64,000 nt of DNA. It comes from Letharia columbiana. Its lineage: Eukaryota > Ascomycota > Lecanoromycetes > Lecanorales > Parmeliaceae. The notes under the pieces are model-generated. The model was given only the letters and a program-made list of their open reading frames with translations, had not been told where the DNA came from and searched no databases. The position numbers and the translations under genes are program-made. Below are positions 21,838-34,129 of this stretch, one piece after another. Within the stretch, counting starts at the first letter, position 1, and each line of letters starts with the position of its first letter. The stretch covers positions 310,001 through 374,000 of the forward strand of contig NW_023501037.1 in NCBI RefSeq assembly GCF_014066305.1. The letters are read 5' to 3'.

Positions 21838-23517
21838 ATGCATCAAACGTCTTCGAGGCTTCTCCGGATGACAGATGAAGAACGACCATTCACCAGAGAC
21901 TTCGAAGATTTGTTCTCGACGCTGATGGTCAGCCTGCCGCTGTCAGCTCATCGTGTGCGTTTCCAAAAGATCGATCATACATTTACTTCGGAAGAAGCCA
22001 TCAACAATCTTGGCTCTCTCAAATTCTCCCAATCCAACCGGATGCCCGATCCGAAAGATCCGTCACGCATCGTGACCACCACGACCACCACGACGTTCTC
22101 GATGGCGAAGGAAATGGCGCGATCGGTTTGTCAGCGCTTTATGGACGCTCGCTTCGTCGAGCACGCAGACATGAGAACCGTGCCTGTCTTTCCCCTCAAG
22201 AATGCCGTTTGGCAGCTTACACCAAAAGGTATGCATGTACTGACCCGATTCTGCCAGCGCAATGGCATCAACCAAAGACATGTGCTTGATCTTTTGGATA
22301 GCGCCCGCAATACCATGCAATTGGTCATCTTGGAAAGAGACGGTACCTCGGATAAGCTATCGCATGATCGCGCGACGATAGAAGTCATCTTCCGACGATT
22401 CGCTGGTCAGGACGGTCCTAACATCAAGCTCAGCACATCAGCCTCTGATAATGACTCACTGAGCGATTACTACAATGGAATGATAGGTGTGAAGATGGCA
22501 AAAGAAAGAAAGATCCTAGACCGTGTTGTTCCAAATACTTTTACTGGCAAGACAGCTGTCGACTGGCTGATGGATTGCTGTACCACTGTGGACCGCAGAG
22601 AAGTGTATGAGATTGCTGAACTTTTCGTATCTCACGGACTCATCTGGGCCGTCGTAGAAGACAAAGTCTATGCTCATCAGAACCCCGGTGCATCAAGATT
22701 CCAGCCCACTAAGAATGCCATTTACGGTCTCACAGACAAGGGCCAACGCATTGCAGGATGGCTAGGGAGAGAGGATAGCCCAAGTGGTGATGATAGCAGA
22801 GGAGAGTCGTCAAAGAACGCCAGGAACAACGCTAAGAATCAACCAAGAGACTCAAACAACAACCGACTCAACATCATCGTCAATGATCCAGCTCTGCGTC
22901 TCCTATTCAGGGAGTTTTTGCGAGACACCCATTGCGAAGAAAACTTGGCATTCTACCTTGAGGTTCGAGAGTTCACAAGGAGCTACGACGCTGCTGAAAG
23001 AGCAAAGGCCTTCTCGAGGCTAGACACGATTAGGGAGAATCTGGCGGCTGCATATGGTAAGTCTGCAGCTCCACGTCGAGTGTTCAAGGCTAAATGTCTC
23101 CAGGTCTCTACAACGCCTTTTTGGCACCTGGCTCTCCATGTGAGCTCAACATTGACCACAACCTGCGCAACAGCCTAGCAGGGCGCATGACGAGGGCTGT
23201 TGGTGATGACGACTCACTGCTAAAGAGCTTGCAAGAAGTCGTTGGATTATTCAAGGATGCTCAAACATCCGTTTTCAAATTGATGTCAAGCGTAAGCACC
23301 GCAGCCATATTTCGTTCAATTTGATCATCTTTGCTGACGATGTATCCAGGATTCCGTTCCCAAATTTCTCAAAGAACCCAAATATGCCGCTGTGCTGGCC
23401 CAGCACAACTTTGATCATGCGGTGGCACAAGCAAACCATTACGGATCGTCACAGATGGTCCTGCCGGAGCGATCAAGAAGTAAAGCTGTTCGAGACCGGG
23501 ATCATCGGGCGTCGTAA
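21838..23517 (+). CDS. flbA: DEP-DEP-RGS developmental regulator, FlbA/Sst2 type (at least three exons)
   Basis: Exons seen are (upstream part unresolved) to 23056, 23104-23291 and 23350-23517. From the first in-frame ATG at 21838 this gives 524 residues. Introns of 47 and 58 bp are GT..AG. Order: DEP1 (about 18-150, FTRDFEDLFSTLMVSLPL to LTPKGMHVLTRFC), DEP2 (about 215-310, ILDRVVPNTFTGKTAVDWLM to GLTDKGQRIAGWL), then the RGS domain (about 343-505, LRLLFREFLRDTHCEENLAF, SPCELNIDHNLR, DSVPKFLKEPKYAAVL). RGS proteins speed GTP hydrolysis by Galpha. In Aspergillus, FlbA turns off FadA signalling so that growth gives way to conidiation. A run of eight Thr lies between the DEP1 halves. The true N-terminus is probably longer and Ser/Pro-rich, encoded from about 21290. 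Confidence 0.92.
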
Positions 23518-24439
23518 TCAAAATGACCTCTGACTTGCATAATTTTTTTGGTGATGTGTGACTCCGGAAATGATGGGAAGCCGAACGTGATTGGAAATCA
23601 TTTTCACCGCCCTGCCGTGCATGAAATCATGCATGGTGCTCCACTCTTCCGTCTTTGGATCACACCGATGATTGCGTGGCCTGCAAAAACAATTCATCCG
23701 GCCGCTACGCTGGATTAGGATATAATGGTTCTTTCTTGGTCTGAGTGGAACAGGCTCGCCTACTCGGTGTGCAAGAGCAATCATGTCTCATGGGCCGGCA
23801 TCTCAAAATGCCTCGTTACGAATTGTTATGGTTCCTGCATATGGCGTGGATGACACTCGGAAGTTTCTAGACACAACATGTTGTGATTGCGTGCAGCGGA
23901 GATCCTCGGCTGGGCAGCATGCAGCATCTTCTATTTCCGCGTTACGCATCTGGGAGGGCAACTGTATTCTTGACGAACGCCCTTGTTTAGTTTGTTTTCA
24001 TCGTTAGCGGGTTGATTTGGAAAGAGAGCTTGGCTCTCTGTTTCGAGGGTGCGAGGACGCGAAAGCAGGCATGGCCACACTCAGGGTTACATATTTTGGT
24101 AGCTGGACATAGAAAGAGCATAGAAATAAGTAAACCACCTGAACAGAAGGCCAGAGTGCGATGATGGCGATTCCTCGAAAATCACCACCCAATTACATTC
24201 CGTGCCCAGCTTCACATTGGGACCAATGATAAGGGGCTGTCTAAATACTCGTGCAAGAAGTGCCTGCTGTCATTTTGTATTCTGATGGTCTCAGAGACTT
24301 GATATTCGCTTAGCGGCATCACGTAGCAGGTTATTCACTTTCCCCTTTACGATACTTTTATAACCCCCTCCTTAACATAATACCTAACAGATAAGTATAC
24401 GTGTGACTGCCTTTCAGGCTCTCTCCGACATAGCCCGTC
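23518..24439. other. Intergenic between flbA and ORC4
   Basis: 0.9 kb between the flbA stop and the ORC4 start, both on the plus strand, so it should hold the flbA terminator and the ORC4 promoter. Only short frames without recognisable domains are present. Confidence 0.5.
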
Positions 24440-26878
24440 ATGCCAAGCTTCGATCCCTCTCCCCGAGCTGCCAAACGGCAGAAGACTACTTCAGACGACT
24501 CAAGTTTACTCTTTACCTCTCGAGTCTTACGGACAGTGAAGCAAGCTGTCTCCGGAAAAGCTTCGGGTCCCAAGATCAACGATGTCTTCAACGAGACAAA
24601 GTTGATGGAGAGCGGTGAGGATACCCCAGGGACAGCTGTCAAGAATACCCGTGGACAGAAGTCGAATGGCAAAGACGCACTACAACAAAAATCTGGTGGG
24701 AAGAAAGCAGTATCGGCCCCAGTGATAGGTCATATGCTACTTGAGCATGCGAAGGATGAAATAGATGAGCTGGATGGGGAGGTGGAGGGCACCCCGAGTA
24801 GGGGGGGCCGACGAAAGGTCAATGAGAGAAGCCAGGAGCAATCGAAGACCACGGAGCTTTCAGAGACATCTACGAAGAAGAAGAGAATGAAGTATAAAGG
24901 CTGGGTAGAGATCGAAGAACCGGATGAGCTGCAGGGAGAAACTGGGCCCGGTGATGCTAGGGACTCGGACAATGCTTTGGGAGCCGACCATCTCGATTCC
25001 GGGAAACGCCTGTCTGAAGCTGTCCGGAAGGCCACCAGGGCTATAAAGCGAGCCAAAGAGCTGGAGATAGACATGCGTGACCAACCAGGCACCGGGACTC
25101 CAAGTGGCAGGTTACATCGGAAGTTAGGGCGGCTCTCTGATGGGGACGACAACGCTGCGAAAGCAGCGTCTGTTACTACAACGAGCTTGCGCCGGAACCA
25201 GGGTCAGCGAAAGCAGCCCCTGAAAACGGCTACCGTCTTGGAGGATAATAAGGGTGAGGTGGAAGACCCAGGCTTTGGGAAGATGCCTACGAGGAAGGCG
25301 TCTGTTGATGACCTCGCTCAAGGGCATCGAACGGATGAGCTTGATCATACGCAACCACTAGATACCCCCTCTAGAAAGTCAAGAAAGAAGCGCAAGGATC
25401 CGGCGCCCGCGATGGCAAATGGAGAGTCGTCACTCTCAAGAATATCGCCAGTGTCGGCGTTAGATGGCTCGACTAAGGACGATGGGACCAAAGTCCTGAG
25501 TGACGATGCGAAAGCACTCCAGAAATTGCTACAAGATGAACCTGAACTGCTCACCATGCTCCAAACCCGGATACTTGAGAGCCTGACAGGCAAGCGACGT
25601 CTGCCGTTAGTGAACTTGGAAAACGAATACCGGAAGGTCCATCAATTGGTCGAGCAGACAGTCCTAGCCGGCGAAGGGAACTCAATGCTTATTACCGGAT
25701 CTCGGGGAAGTGGCAAGACGACTTTAGTCGAGACTGCCATCTCAGAGGTCGCTTCTGATCATCGTGACGAATTCCACGTGGTACGACTAAACGGTTTCAT
25801 TCATACAGACGATAAGCTCGCTCTTCGCGAAATCTGGCGCCAGCTTGGCCGAGAAATGGAGGTGGAAGACGATGTCTTGGGTGGTAGAAGTAATTACGCA
25901 GATACACTGGCTTCGTTACTGGCATTACTTTCTCATCCTGCCCAACAAATGGAAGATGATGATGCTGCTACTGCCAGATCTGTCGTCTTCATCCTTGATG
26001 AGTTTGATCTCTTCGCCTCTCACCCACGCCAAACCCTTCTTTACAACCTTTTTGATGTCGCCCAATCACGCAACGCTCCAATTGCCGTTCTGGGCTTGAC
26101 AACAAAAGTCAACGTCGTTGATAGTCTTGAGAAACGAGTAAAAAGTCGTTTCGGACAACGCTACGTCCACCTCTTACTCCCACGAAGCTTTACCGCCTTT
26201 CAAGAGATCTGTATCTCAGCCTTGTACTACCAGTCTTCCGCCCAGCATCGACTCCTGGGCAGCAACGCGGCTCTCCAAAATCTCTCCATGGCCTGGAATG
26301 CCTACCTCGTGCACCTCTTTGCTACCCCCCAGGTCGATCAATTTCTGCAGACACTCTATACGTCCAGCAAGTCTGTCGCTGCCTTTCTCTCTGCCTCTCT
26401 CCTTCCAATCGCCACCATGTCAGCCGTCAACATACCTACAGCTTCATCCTTCATCTTTCATTCTCTCCAACCTCCTGACAGCAAACTCGTCCTCTTTTCC
26501 TCCCTCTCTACGCTTGAGCTCTCTCTTCTCATTGCCGCAGCCCGTCTAGACATCATCCTCGACACCGATGTGTGCACTTTCAGCATGGTGTATGAAGAAT
26601 ATGTCGCTCTAGCCAGCAAATCAAAACTGCAATCTAGCGCTGCAGGGCAGATGGCTGTGGGTGGAGGAGCGAGAGTGTGGAGCAAGGATGTTTCCAAAGG
26701 AGCATGGGAGCATTTGTCGAGTTTGGAGCTTGTGCTGCCTGCTGTGGGTGCAGGAAGGGGAGGAGGAAGGGGGGAGATGTGGAGGGTTGATGTTGGGTTG
26801 GAGGAAATCGGTGTGGGGTTGGAGGGAGTCGATGTGCCTGGGAAGGCAGGGCTAGGCAAGTGGTGTAAAGAGATTTGA
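24440..26878 (+). CDS. ORC4: Origin recognition complex subunit 4 (single exon)
   Basis: An uninterrupted 812-residue frame. Residues 1 to about 380 are charged, low-complexity and probably disordered, with basic patches such as SRKSRKKRKDP, a fungal N-terminal extension. An AAA+ ATPase follows: Walker A GSRGSGKTTL (about 420-429), Walker B VVFILDEFDLFA (about 514-525), LGLTTKVNVVDSLEKRVKSRF (sensor/arginine-finger region), then the C-terminal winged-helix part (YVALASKSKLQSS, WSKDVSKGAWEHL). Orc4 is part of the nuclear six-subunit complex that marks replication origins and loads Mcm2-7. The ATG at 24440 is the first in frame. The last 60 codons are G-rich. Confidence 0.94.
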   Translation: MPSFDPSPRAAKRQKTTSDDSSLLFTSRVLRTVKQAVSGKASGPKINDVFNETKLMESGEDTPGTAVKNTRGQKSNGKDALQQKSGGKKAVSAPVIGHMLLEHAKDEIDELDGEVEGTPSRGGRRKVNERSQEQSKTTELSETSTKKKRMKYKGWVEIEEPDELQGETGPGDARDSDNALGADHLDSGKRLSEAVRKATRAIKRAKELEIDMRDQPGTGTPSGRLHRKLGRLSDGDDNAAKAASVTTTSLRRNQGQRKQPLKTATVLEDNKGEVEDPGFGKMPTRKASVDDLAQGHRTDELDHTQPLDTPSRKSRKKRKDPAPAMANGESSLSRISPVSALDGSTKDDGTKVLSDDAKALQKLLQDEPELLTMLQTRILESLTGKRRLPLVNLENEYRKVHQLVEQTVLAGEGNSMLITGSRGSGKTTLVETAISEVASDHRDEFHVVRLNGFIHTDDKLALREIWRQLGREMEVEDDVLGGRSNYADTLASLLALLSHPAQQMEDDDAATARSVVFILDEFDLFASHPRQTLLYNLFDVAQSRNAPIAVLGLTTKVNVVDSLEKRVKSRFGQRYVHLLLPRSFTAFQEICISALYYQSSAQHRLLGSNAALQNLSMAWNAYLVHLFATPQVDQFLQTLYTSSKSVAAFLSASLLPIATMSAVNIPTASSFIFHSLQPPDSKLVLFSSLSTLELSLLIAAARLDIILDTDVCTFSMVYEEYVALASKSKLQSSAAGQMAVGGGARVWSKDVSKGAWEHLSSLELVLPAVGAGRGGGRGEMWRVDVGLEEIGVGLEGVDVPGKAGLGKWCKEI

Positions 26879-28306
26879 ATTGTATAGTACTTACCTGCGA
26901 GCATCGAACGTCGACTCGTAACTATGCAGTGGTTGAGGCGCCTAAGGCGCCAACCCTTTGGTCCATGGAGACAATAGCTCTCACCACATCATTTGGAAAG
27001 GCCGCCTAGCCTGTGAAGGGCAGGAACGCAGAAGACAAGTACTCCCATCCTTCCTGAGACAACTTTACGGGCAGTCCGAAGATTTTTCCAAGGAGAGCGC
27101 CGCAATCCTGGGGCTGTCTTCTCATTCCAGGCCACCAAGCCCGGTTCCACCTCTGCGCCATCCATACGAAGCCTTCACCAATCTCACGGAGAGCTTCGAA
27201 CGGAAAACCCTGCGTGAGCGCATTTCGCCACTCCTCGCGGCCTCGGTCCCGACTCCGCGGACAGAAAAGGGCACTCATGTCCAACCAACCAACCACCCTC
27301 TGTCATGCTTCTGAATACATCCAAGAGCAGCGGCCGTACAGTGATGCACCCCCCGACCTCTACACTTCTACAGTGCAGCGGAGAATCCAGATCAACCGTT
27401 TCCCGCAGCGTTCACCGGGTCTCTCGCGGACTCTGGACTTCAAGATCGTTTGCTGCAATGCGAGCTGATCACATCGTACGCGCTGACTCAATCCGTGGTG
27501 CGTGACAGGGGCAGGCGCTACGGGCGGAGGAATCGGTGAACCACGAGCTCTACAAGGCGCCCGAACGATGTGACTGCTATACGGGTCGCTTTGATTGAGT
27601 GGTTCGTTGGGTGCTACTGTCGAGATATTGGCTGCTGGGATCAGTGAATGGGGCTTAGGATGGGCTCGTGGAGCATTGTGGGGAAGGAAGGGTCGTGTAT
27701 GCTCGAAAGTATGGAAGATGACGGAGTGAGTGTGTTTTGCTTGAATCATCGGATCATCCGCCGTTCTTGACGGTGGTGCAGCGACGGTGAGCTTTTTCGT
27801 CTACGGCTCCATGCTCAATGATGCCTTTACCAACTTTGACACGCGAAGTCGCTGCATCCCTGTCACAGAAAATATACTCATTATAGCATCCCGTAGCTCT
27901 GTGTCGCTGACTCTAATCGGACACGAATTTGAGTCCCTCGATCTCATTTGTCTTCTTCGGTCGTGATTTGCGATTCGGCGTGCGGGCGATCCCTCCCACG
28001 CGCTGAGCGGCGTCTTCTCTCCATCATGCTACGGGTCGCTGCTGTAACCACCCCCGAAGCCGGTGAAAAGTCTGATGGATCTCGCACTCGGCCGTGAATC
28101 ATACGATATGGACTGATGAGCATGAGACACCTTGTTGCTTCTCCAGTAGGGGTCAGAGAGAAGTGGCAACGCGCAAAACGGCTGAATATCATCCATCACT
28201 CATGAAAGAAGAAAAAAGTGTCGGTCATTGCTCGGGCCTTTCGTTGAGTAGGAAGTAGCACTGCACAATATAAACTCAAATGGATATCACTAAATTCAAC
28301 GTCAAG
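26879..28306. other. Intergenic 1.4 kb between convergent genes
   Basis: Lies between the 3' ends of ORC4 (plus) and the MFS gene (minus). Small overlapping frames of up to 129 codons on both strands show no domain. No tRNA or repeat was recognised. Confidence 0.5.
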
Positions 28307-30187
28307 TCATAAACTCGCCTTTCCCCTCGGCTCGAAAGGTAGTAGGACCGTGAGTAGTCCAGCAGCGATAAACAGCGCCCCCGAAACATAGACAGGCGCA
28401 CTGGTTTCAAGGTTGGCATAGATCGCGATGATCGGAGCCATGATTCCGAACACTCTGTTCGCAGTCGCCGTCGAAGCATTCCCAGTCCCTCGGTCTTTGG
28501 TTGCGAAGATTTCCGGGGTATACGCATAAAGTACGGCATACATGATGTTACTCATGAAGTTGTAGGCACAGTTCCAGCCCAACAAGGCGTTGGAGGTTAC
28601 AGCAGTGGTGGAGCAGTACAGGAATACGCCTGTCAACGCTGTCGACATGGCCAAGGCACCTTTTCGACCGAATCGAGGAATTTCGACCAGCGCACCGCCG
28701 ATCAGAGCCCCTGGGATACCAAGAACGGCGATGATAGTGGAGTTGCGGTAGGTGATGTACGTGGAACCATCGCCGAATTTTGCTCCACGCGTTGCCTGAA
28801 TATCTACACAGTTTCGGGGTCAGCGTTTCTATTCCTTGACGAAATGTGATTTGCAAGACTTGTCTGAGAAGGATTTCAGGCAGGAGACTTGATTTGCGGC
28901 TCCCACAACCTGCCTTGAGATTCAAGTCAAGCTACTGAAAGGGAAGGATTCGCTCCGAAAGGGTACTTACAGGGAAGGAAAGCGTTGTAGAGCGGGAACC
29001 CAAGACCAATGAAAGCCCAAATAAGTATGATCAATGATGTCGACCATGCTAATTTTGGGCTTGCGAACAGCGCGCGTAGGTGTGTGAAATTGACCTTTTC
29101 AAGCTTACGCTTCAAGGCAGCGCTTGCGTCTACTCCTTGTTGGCCTGTCTGATTGAACACCTCCAGATCCGCCAACGTCAGGTTCGTCGTCTTGCCGTTA
29201 ATCCTTGCCACCTCGTGCACAACACGGACGGCTTCCTCATCCTTCCCGCGGCCCATCAGGTACTTTGGCGATTCGTAAAGCGTAAAGAGAAAGAACCGAC
29301 AGCAGAACATGATCATGGCGAGAAGCCCCATTGCAATCATAAACCATCTCCATCCGAAATTCTCAGATCTCGTGCACGTTGTCGCCTTCTCTTGACAGGT
29401 ATGATATCCAAGCAAAGGCCATGCGATAAGATTCGCCAAGAGCTGGGCAAAAGCCCAGAAGACCGAGAGAACTGTAAGAAGATACTGATGGGACCCTGGT
29501 AGAAATTCGAGAAAGATGGCAGAGTCAACCGGCAGGTTACCGCCGACGCCGACACTCCATAGAGCCGCAAAGCAGCCAATTGCAGCAAAATTGGGCGATC
29601 CGGCTGCGATGAGGCCGAAGACAGAGGTAATGCCGATTGTAAGGTTGAATGCCCATCGGCGGCCGAAGAGGTCGCCTGCAGACGTCAGTCTTATCTTGGT
29701 CACGCTGTGGTACTCCACCACATACATCCGAAGCCCCAAAATATAGCACCCACCAGCAGCCCAATATTCTGTGACAACGAGAGGAGCGGCGGTTCCGAGG
29801 GCGAGAACTCGCTTTTTATCGCAGGGAGGATCAGGGATGTGACAATGGGCCAGAGATTATCACTCGCCCAACCGAACCCTGGTCAGCGGATCAGCATCGT
29901 GTCCGGTCAAAGGCTGGAAGTGAGTCGAGAGTCAAGACGGCTCTTTGTTCCCGAAACCTGTACAAACCTCCGACGACGACGAACAGCTGCCACTGATACC
30001 GTCCCATACCAATGTCCTGGATCGCGCTGTTCAATACCTGCGCCTTGCCCTCGTACACCGGGTCGATAGAGCCTTTGAGCAGCGTGGGCACGAGCTCTTC
30101 TTCATTTGGAAGACCATTGTTGAAACTCGGCGTCGAATGCACACTCGCCGCGCCTTTGGACTTGGAGTCGGGCTCCACCTTATCCAT
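28307..30187 (-). CDS. MFS transporter, SV2/sugar-porter-like (four exons)
   Basis: Proposed exons are 30187-29968, 29878-29726, 29675-28971 and 28803-28307, totalling 1575 nt or 524 residues. Introns are 89, 50 and 167 bp with GT..AG ends, and the frame closes exactly. A cytoplasmic N-terminus leads to AIQDIGMGRYQWQLFVVVGFGW, the first-helix motif of SV2-like carriers. FGRRWAFNLT is the MFS loop 2-3 signature, GGNLPVDSAIFLEFLP follows, and FGRKGAL is the equivalent in the second half. PEIF lies in the late helices. About twelve membrane segments are readable. It is a plasma-membrane-type secondary carrier; the substrate cannot be told from sequence. It diverges from the thioesterase gene. 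Confidence 0.9.
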
Positions 30188-30830
30188 GTCTCTTTGTGAA
30201 GAAGAAGAGACTGATATTCAAAGGGTTGATCCTGACATACATCCGCCAGACAAACATGAGATGGCTTGATTGTGGAAGAGATAAAAGAGACTCCCGCTCG
30301 ATGAGTTGAGATATTGACCTGCATCCGTTTGACAGCCATAACCAATTATGTAAAAGCACGAGATCAAGCCACGGGCTGGTGTGACGATTGCACCATTCAG
30401 CGCCTATAGTCGTTATCTTCTCCGACCATGTGTAAAGTAGTATGTAGCACTACTGCATGATGCGCCGTTTTGGCAGTTGGATATTCGGAAAAGCTCTGCA
30501 TAATTGGACAATCGAGGGGAGGATTTTAAGCTGCATGCAATACGTAAGCAGTAACTTGGAGAGGATAAGTGTACTGGGTGACTGGGAAAGAAATAGACGA
30601 GGCTTTTTCGGGCTCAGGAAGAACAATGATCCGTCCTTATCGATAAGATGAACCGAGGCAAGACGAAATTCATCAACTCTTGGGTCAACAGTCTCTTAGA
30701 CCATCAATCAATACCGGCGATGCTTTATAGCATAGCCACTAAAAGTCTTTGGTCAACGCTCCAGAGTGATACTACTCCTTGACCTTCTCCTCCCCAACCC
30801 CACCGTTTTGAAACACTAAAACACCTCACG
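30188..30830. promoter_or_regulatory. Divergent promoter region, MFS transporter / thioesterase
   Basis: 643 bp between the transporter start (minus) and the thioesterase start (plus). No specific regulatory site is claimed. A 64-codon frame inside (30457-30651) has no support. Confidence 0.4.
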
Positions 30831-31399
30831 ATGGCAGAGTCAAAGCCCACCGCCCTCACCCTCGCCAAAGATTTCGTCGAGGCACTGCTCGCAGGCAGTC
30901 ACGATCATGGCTTCGACTACGAGCTCTGCAAAGCTATGACTGTGGTCTCAGCATCACTGGACCCCAACCCTCGGGCCGCGACTCGCCTGACCGTCACTCT
31001 TGCTATGTGCAATCTTTCCGGCACTTTGCATGGAGGTGCGATCAGCACTTTATTCGACGTATGCACCACGGTGGCTTTGGCAACAGCGAGGAGGGAAGGG
31101 TTCTGGGAGATGGCTGGTGTGACGAGAACACTCAGCACTACATGCCTCCTACCAGTGTTCCCGGGGGAGGAAATCGAGATTGTAGGAGAGGTCGTGCAGA
31201 TTGGCAAGAAGCTTGGTAAGCGAGAGCGAAAAGCTGAGGCCTCTTTAGATGGATTTTTGCTAATCAATCCTTGGCAACAGCCCACATTCTCGCCAAGATG
31301 ACGCTGGTCAGGAACGGCAAACTGTTAGCGACGGGGGTACACGACAAGGCTAATATTGACCCTCCAGCGGCGATTTTCGGTCTGACTTCGAAATTGTGA
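30831..31399 (+). CDS. Hotdog-fold acyl-CoA thioesterase, PaaI/ACOT13-like (two exons)
   Basis: Exons 30831-31215 and 31281-31399 are separated by a 65-bp GT..AG intron, giving 167 residues. The hotdog signature GTLHGGAISTLFDVCTTVAL (about 63-82) contains the HGG motif and the acidic Asp expected in the active site. LSTTCLLPVFPGEEIEIVGEVVQIGKKL and, after the intron, AHILAKMTLVRNGKLLATGVHDK complete the fold. Members hydrolyse acyl-CoA or aryl-CoA thioesters and work as dimers or tetramers, in mitochondria or cytosol. The substrate is not inferable. Without the intron the frame would end in 156 codons with an unrelated tail. Confidence 0.88.
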
Positions 31400-32625
31400 G
31401 AGAAGAGATATCACGTGTACAAACATGTAACACGGGTTGAGGGCTAGTGTATGCGCGAATACAAAATGCCCAATGCTCAAAATCAAACCCGTGAACAAAG
31501 GGAGAAGGCAGATGTTGCAGTTGCCATTGGGTGTCAGGCTACCCACCGCGGATATCTGTTCTTTGCGCTACGACGTTTCAGACACTGCTCTCCAGGAGCG
31601 CGAGTGAGGTTAGGAAAGGATATTTCATGATGGGCTGGCATGGATCTACCGCTTTAAACGTCATAACTTGCAGCAAATTGAAATATCAATCAGGACTTGG
31701 AGATATATGTGCGAGCTTGCTGCTTGGTAATAGACGAGGATACGTGTCTTTCCGGTGAGGCTGGCTCCAACTCGAAAATGATGAGATGTGGGATGAGAGA
31801 GTGCTGTTATATAGACAAAACGCCAACCGTGAAAGGGAAGAGGATCAACGATCCAGCCGCAGCGAAGCCCCAGGCCAGGCCATCAATGCCTACAACTCCC
31901 CCAAACTGTGCAATCACGTGCAAAGATATTGGCCATGAATGGATTTTGCGTCACTGCAGCCGAGTCACGCGACACCGATTCAAGTGACACGAGTCTCGTT
32001 TTGACTGGTGAAGCAACGGCTCACCAACGGACTGAATAGATGCCGACGCGAGTCGTCTGCCGTGTTGGAGCAGATCAGACTGTGAGACAATATGAGAAAA
32101 GAATTTCTCTAGATTTGGGTTCAAGATTTGGCTCTCCTCTCTGCGTTTCGAAAGGATGTGACGGGTGGACGACTTCCCGTGAGCCCTCCCTGGACCAATT
32201 ATAAGCGACCAATTGGGCCCGCCCCCCAAGCAACATATCCGCGAAGCAGCGTTGCGCTCGAAACCAGAAGCTCGATGTGAAGCAGTGAAAGGTTCCTCTC
32301 TAGGCAAGGTGGAGACGTGGTACGGTCGGGTGTCGTTTTGAACCCACACAAATTGTCCGAAGATAACTGAGAAAGGAAATGTGGATGTATGTGGCACGTG
32401 TTGCAGGCCCGGAGGAGTGTTTTGCCTCGTGAGCTTCATTGCATGCGCTCAAGAATAGCCAGTCTCTAAGAAACGCCAGGATGCTGTCAGAGTACCATGC
32501 CGCTTCGATATTCAATTTGGGTGCCGTAAATCCTGGGAGGTTGAGAAGCTGTATGATGAGTTCCTCGTAATACATCTAAGACCCCGATACCATCAAACGC
32601 AGGCCACGTAAGACTGCTCGCCGTT
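31400..32625. other. Intergenic 1.2 kb, no supported gene
   Basis: Lies between the 3' ends of the thioesterase (plus) and Cue1-like (minus) genes. Frames of up to 162 codons on the minus strand (31951-32439) show no domain and are not annotated. Confidence 0.45.
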
Positions 32626-33286
32626 TCATCCCTCTTGCTGTGGTCGTTCCCTCTCCTTCTCCTGGAGTTTCCTCCTAGCAGTGAGTATCATCTCTTCCCT
32701 CCGTCTCTTCAGTAGGGCCTGCCTCTCGTTCTTGTTGTTACTCCAAGATTGCGGCTGTGGGCTTCCACTTGGTCCACTGCCTTCCGAAGGTGATGAAGAC
32801 TGCGACGATACTCTCGATCCGAGATTATACCGCGTTATGAGATCGATGTGTTCTGACTTCGTTTGTGCTGGCGTCGTATTGGCAGTACTAGGTGTTGCGC
32901 CAGCTGGTATGACGGGCTGAAAAGATGGTGGTGGCTAGAAATCAACCGTAGAGTCAGCACGTGCTAGGCCCTAGAAAGCCCATCGCTTTTTCAAACACGG
33001 GGTCGCTCGAACACACCGGATCAAGCCTTCCTCTCCCTAGTATTCTCTCTGTGGTTGCATTCACACTCCCTCCATTCCGCTGTAAATCCCATATAATCTC
33101 CCTCCGCCCTATCTGGGGGAACATCGTAGCTATCTGTTCAACATCCGCAGGGTTGACGGCTCGTGGGTTCGCGCGCGGCGATGAGGTAGACGGCTTTGCG
33201 AAGAAGAAGTAGCGAATTGTGAGAGCGGCGAAGGCGGCGAGGAGGAGTAGGGAGGGAACGGAGAGCGTCTGTTGTTGATCTGGCAT
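32626..33286 (-). CDS. CUE1: Cue1-like ER-anchored CUE-domain protein (two exons)
   Basis: Exons 33286-33017 and 32934-32626 are separated by an 82-bp GT..AG intron, giving 192 residues. An N-terminal membrane anchor (about 9-29, SVPSLLLLAAFAALTIRYFFF) is followed by a CUE domain (about 44-86) with the MFP motif at 55-57 and a WDLQRNGGSVNATTERIL end. After a Ser/Pro linker, the C-terminus ERQALLKRRREEMILTARRKLQEKE forms a basic helix like the Ubc7-binding region of Cue1. In yeast, Cue1 recruits and activates Ubc7 at the ER membrane for ER-associated degradation. Layout and length match fungal proteins annotated as coupling of ubiquitin conjugation to ER degradation. Confidence 0.85.
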
Positions 33287-34090
33287 TTGGGGGGGTGGGA
33301 TGAAAAGTCCGGAAACGGTGGTACGACAGACGCGACGATAGATAGAAGCTTCACTGAGAGTTGCTTGCTTCGATTGATATCCCGGTGTTATTCTCTAAGC
33401 TAGAGTTGGTATAAAGTGTAGTTGGTAACCGGGAATGATCTATTGCAGGACTTCATGAGGTAGGTACTTACGTAGGATCAAAGGTTGTACTCTAGAGTGA
33501 CGCCACTTGCGGGCCTCTCTTTATGATCCATCCGGACAATATCAATTAGGACATGTCACCTCGCAAGCAGTATGCACAGACAACCACATGCACAGTCGGA
33601 GCTGACCGGCTCGAGACCATTTCATGTATCAAGACTTCTGTCACCATGCCTTTGTGTCTACAAATTGTTGGCAACTGCTGCAGCATCTGCGTTGTTGTGT
33701 TGTAGCTACGCCGCTTGGTGGCAAATAGGGGTATATAAGTAGCCTTCTCATCACTCCCATAGCTACTCAATCAACCAATCCTTCATCTATTCCAACAGGT
33801 TATAATGCCCTCGCGCAACTACTGCGCAGGCTCTCTTGGGCCTGGAAGACTTTTTTCTGTTCAGCTTTCTTGCCTCAAGTCCGGAAACTTTGCAAAAGTT
33901 TTAGATCTCCAGGGGTGAGGTGGACTTTTTTATCATCCTCATTATGGTGATGAGTATAAGTGAGATGATTGTAATCGCTCATAGCGGTGGAAGTAGTGGG
34001 TTCTTCTTGGTATAAAAGAGTAGACTTGATGCAATTGGGTGTAGTTTTTATAAAGGAAAGATCAGCTACTTTCAACCCCTGTTTGCACGC
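33287..34090. other. Boundary flank, no supported gene
   Basis: 0.8 kb of normal-composition DNA between the Cue1-like start and the AT-rich block, including the Cue1-like promoter. Two short minus-strand frames have no recognisable domain. Composition changes sharply near 34,090-34,110. Confidence 0.45.
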
Positions 34091-34129
34091 TATAAAATCC
34101 GATAAGTCCGACGTAATATTAAAACGCCT

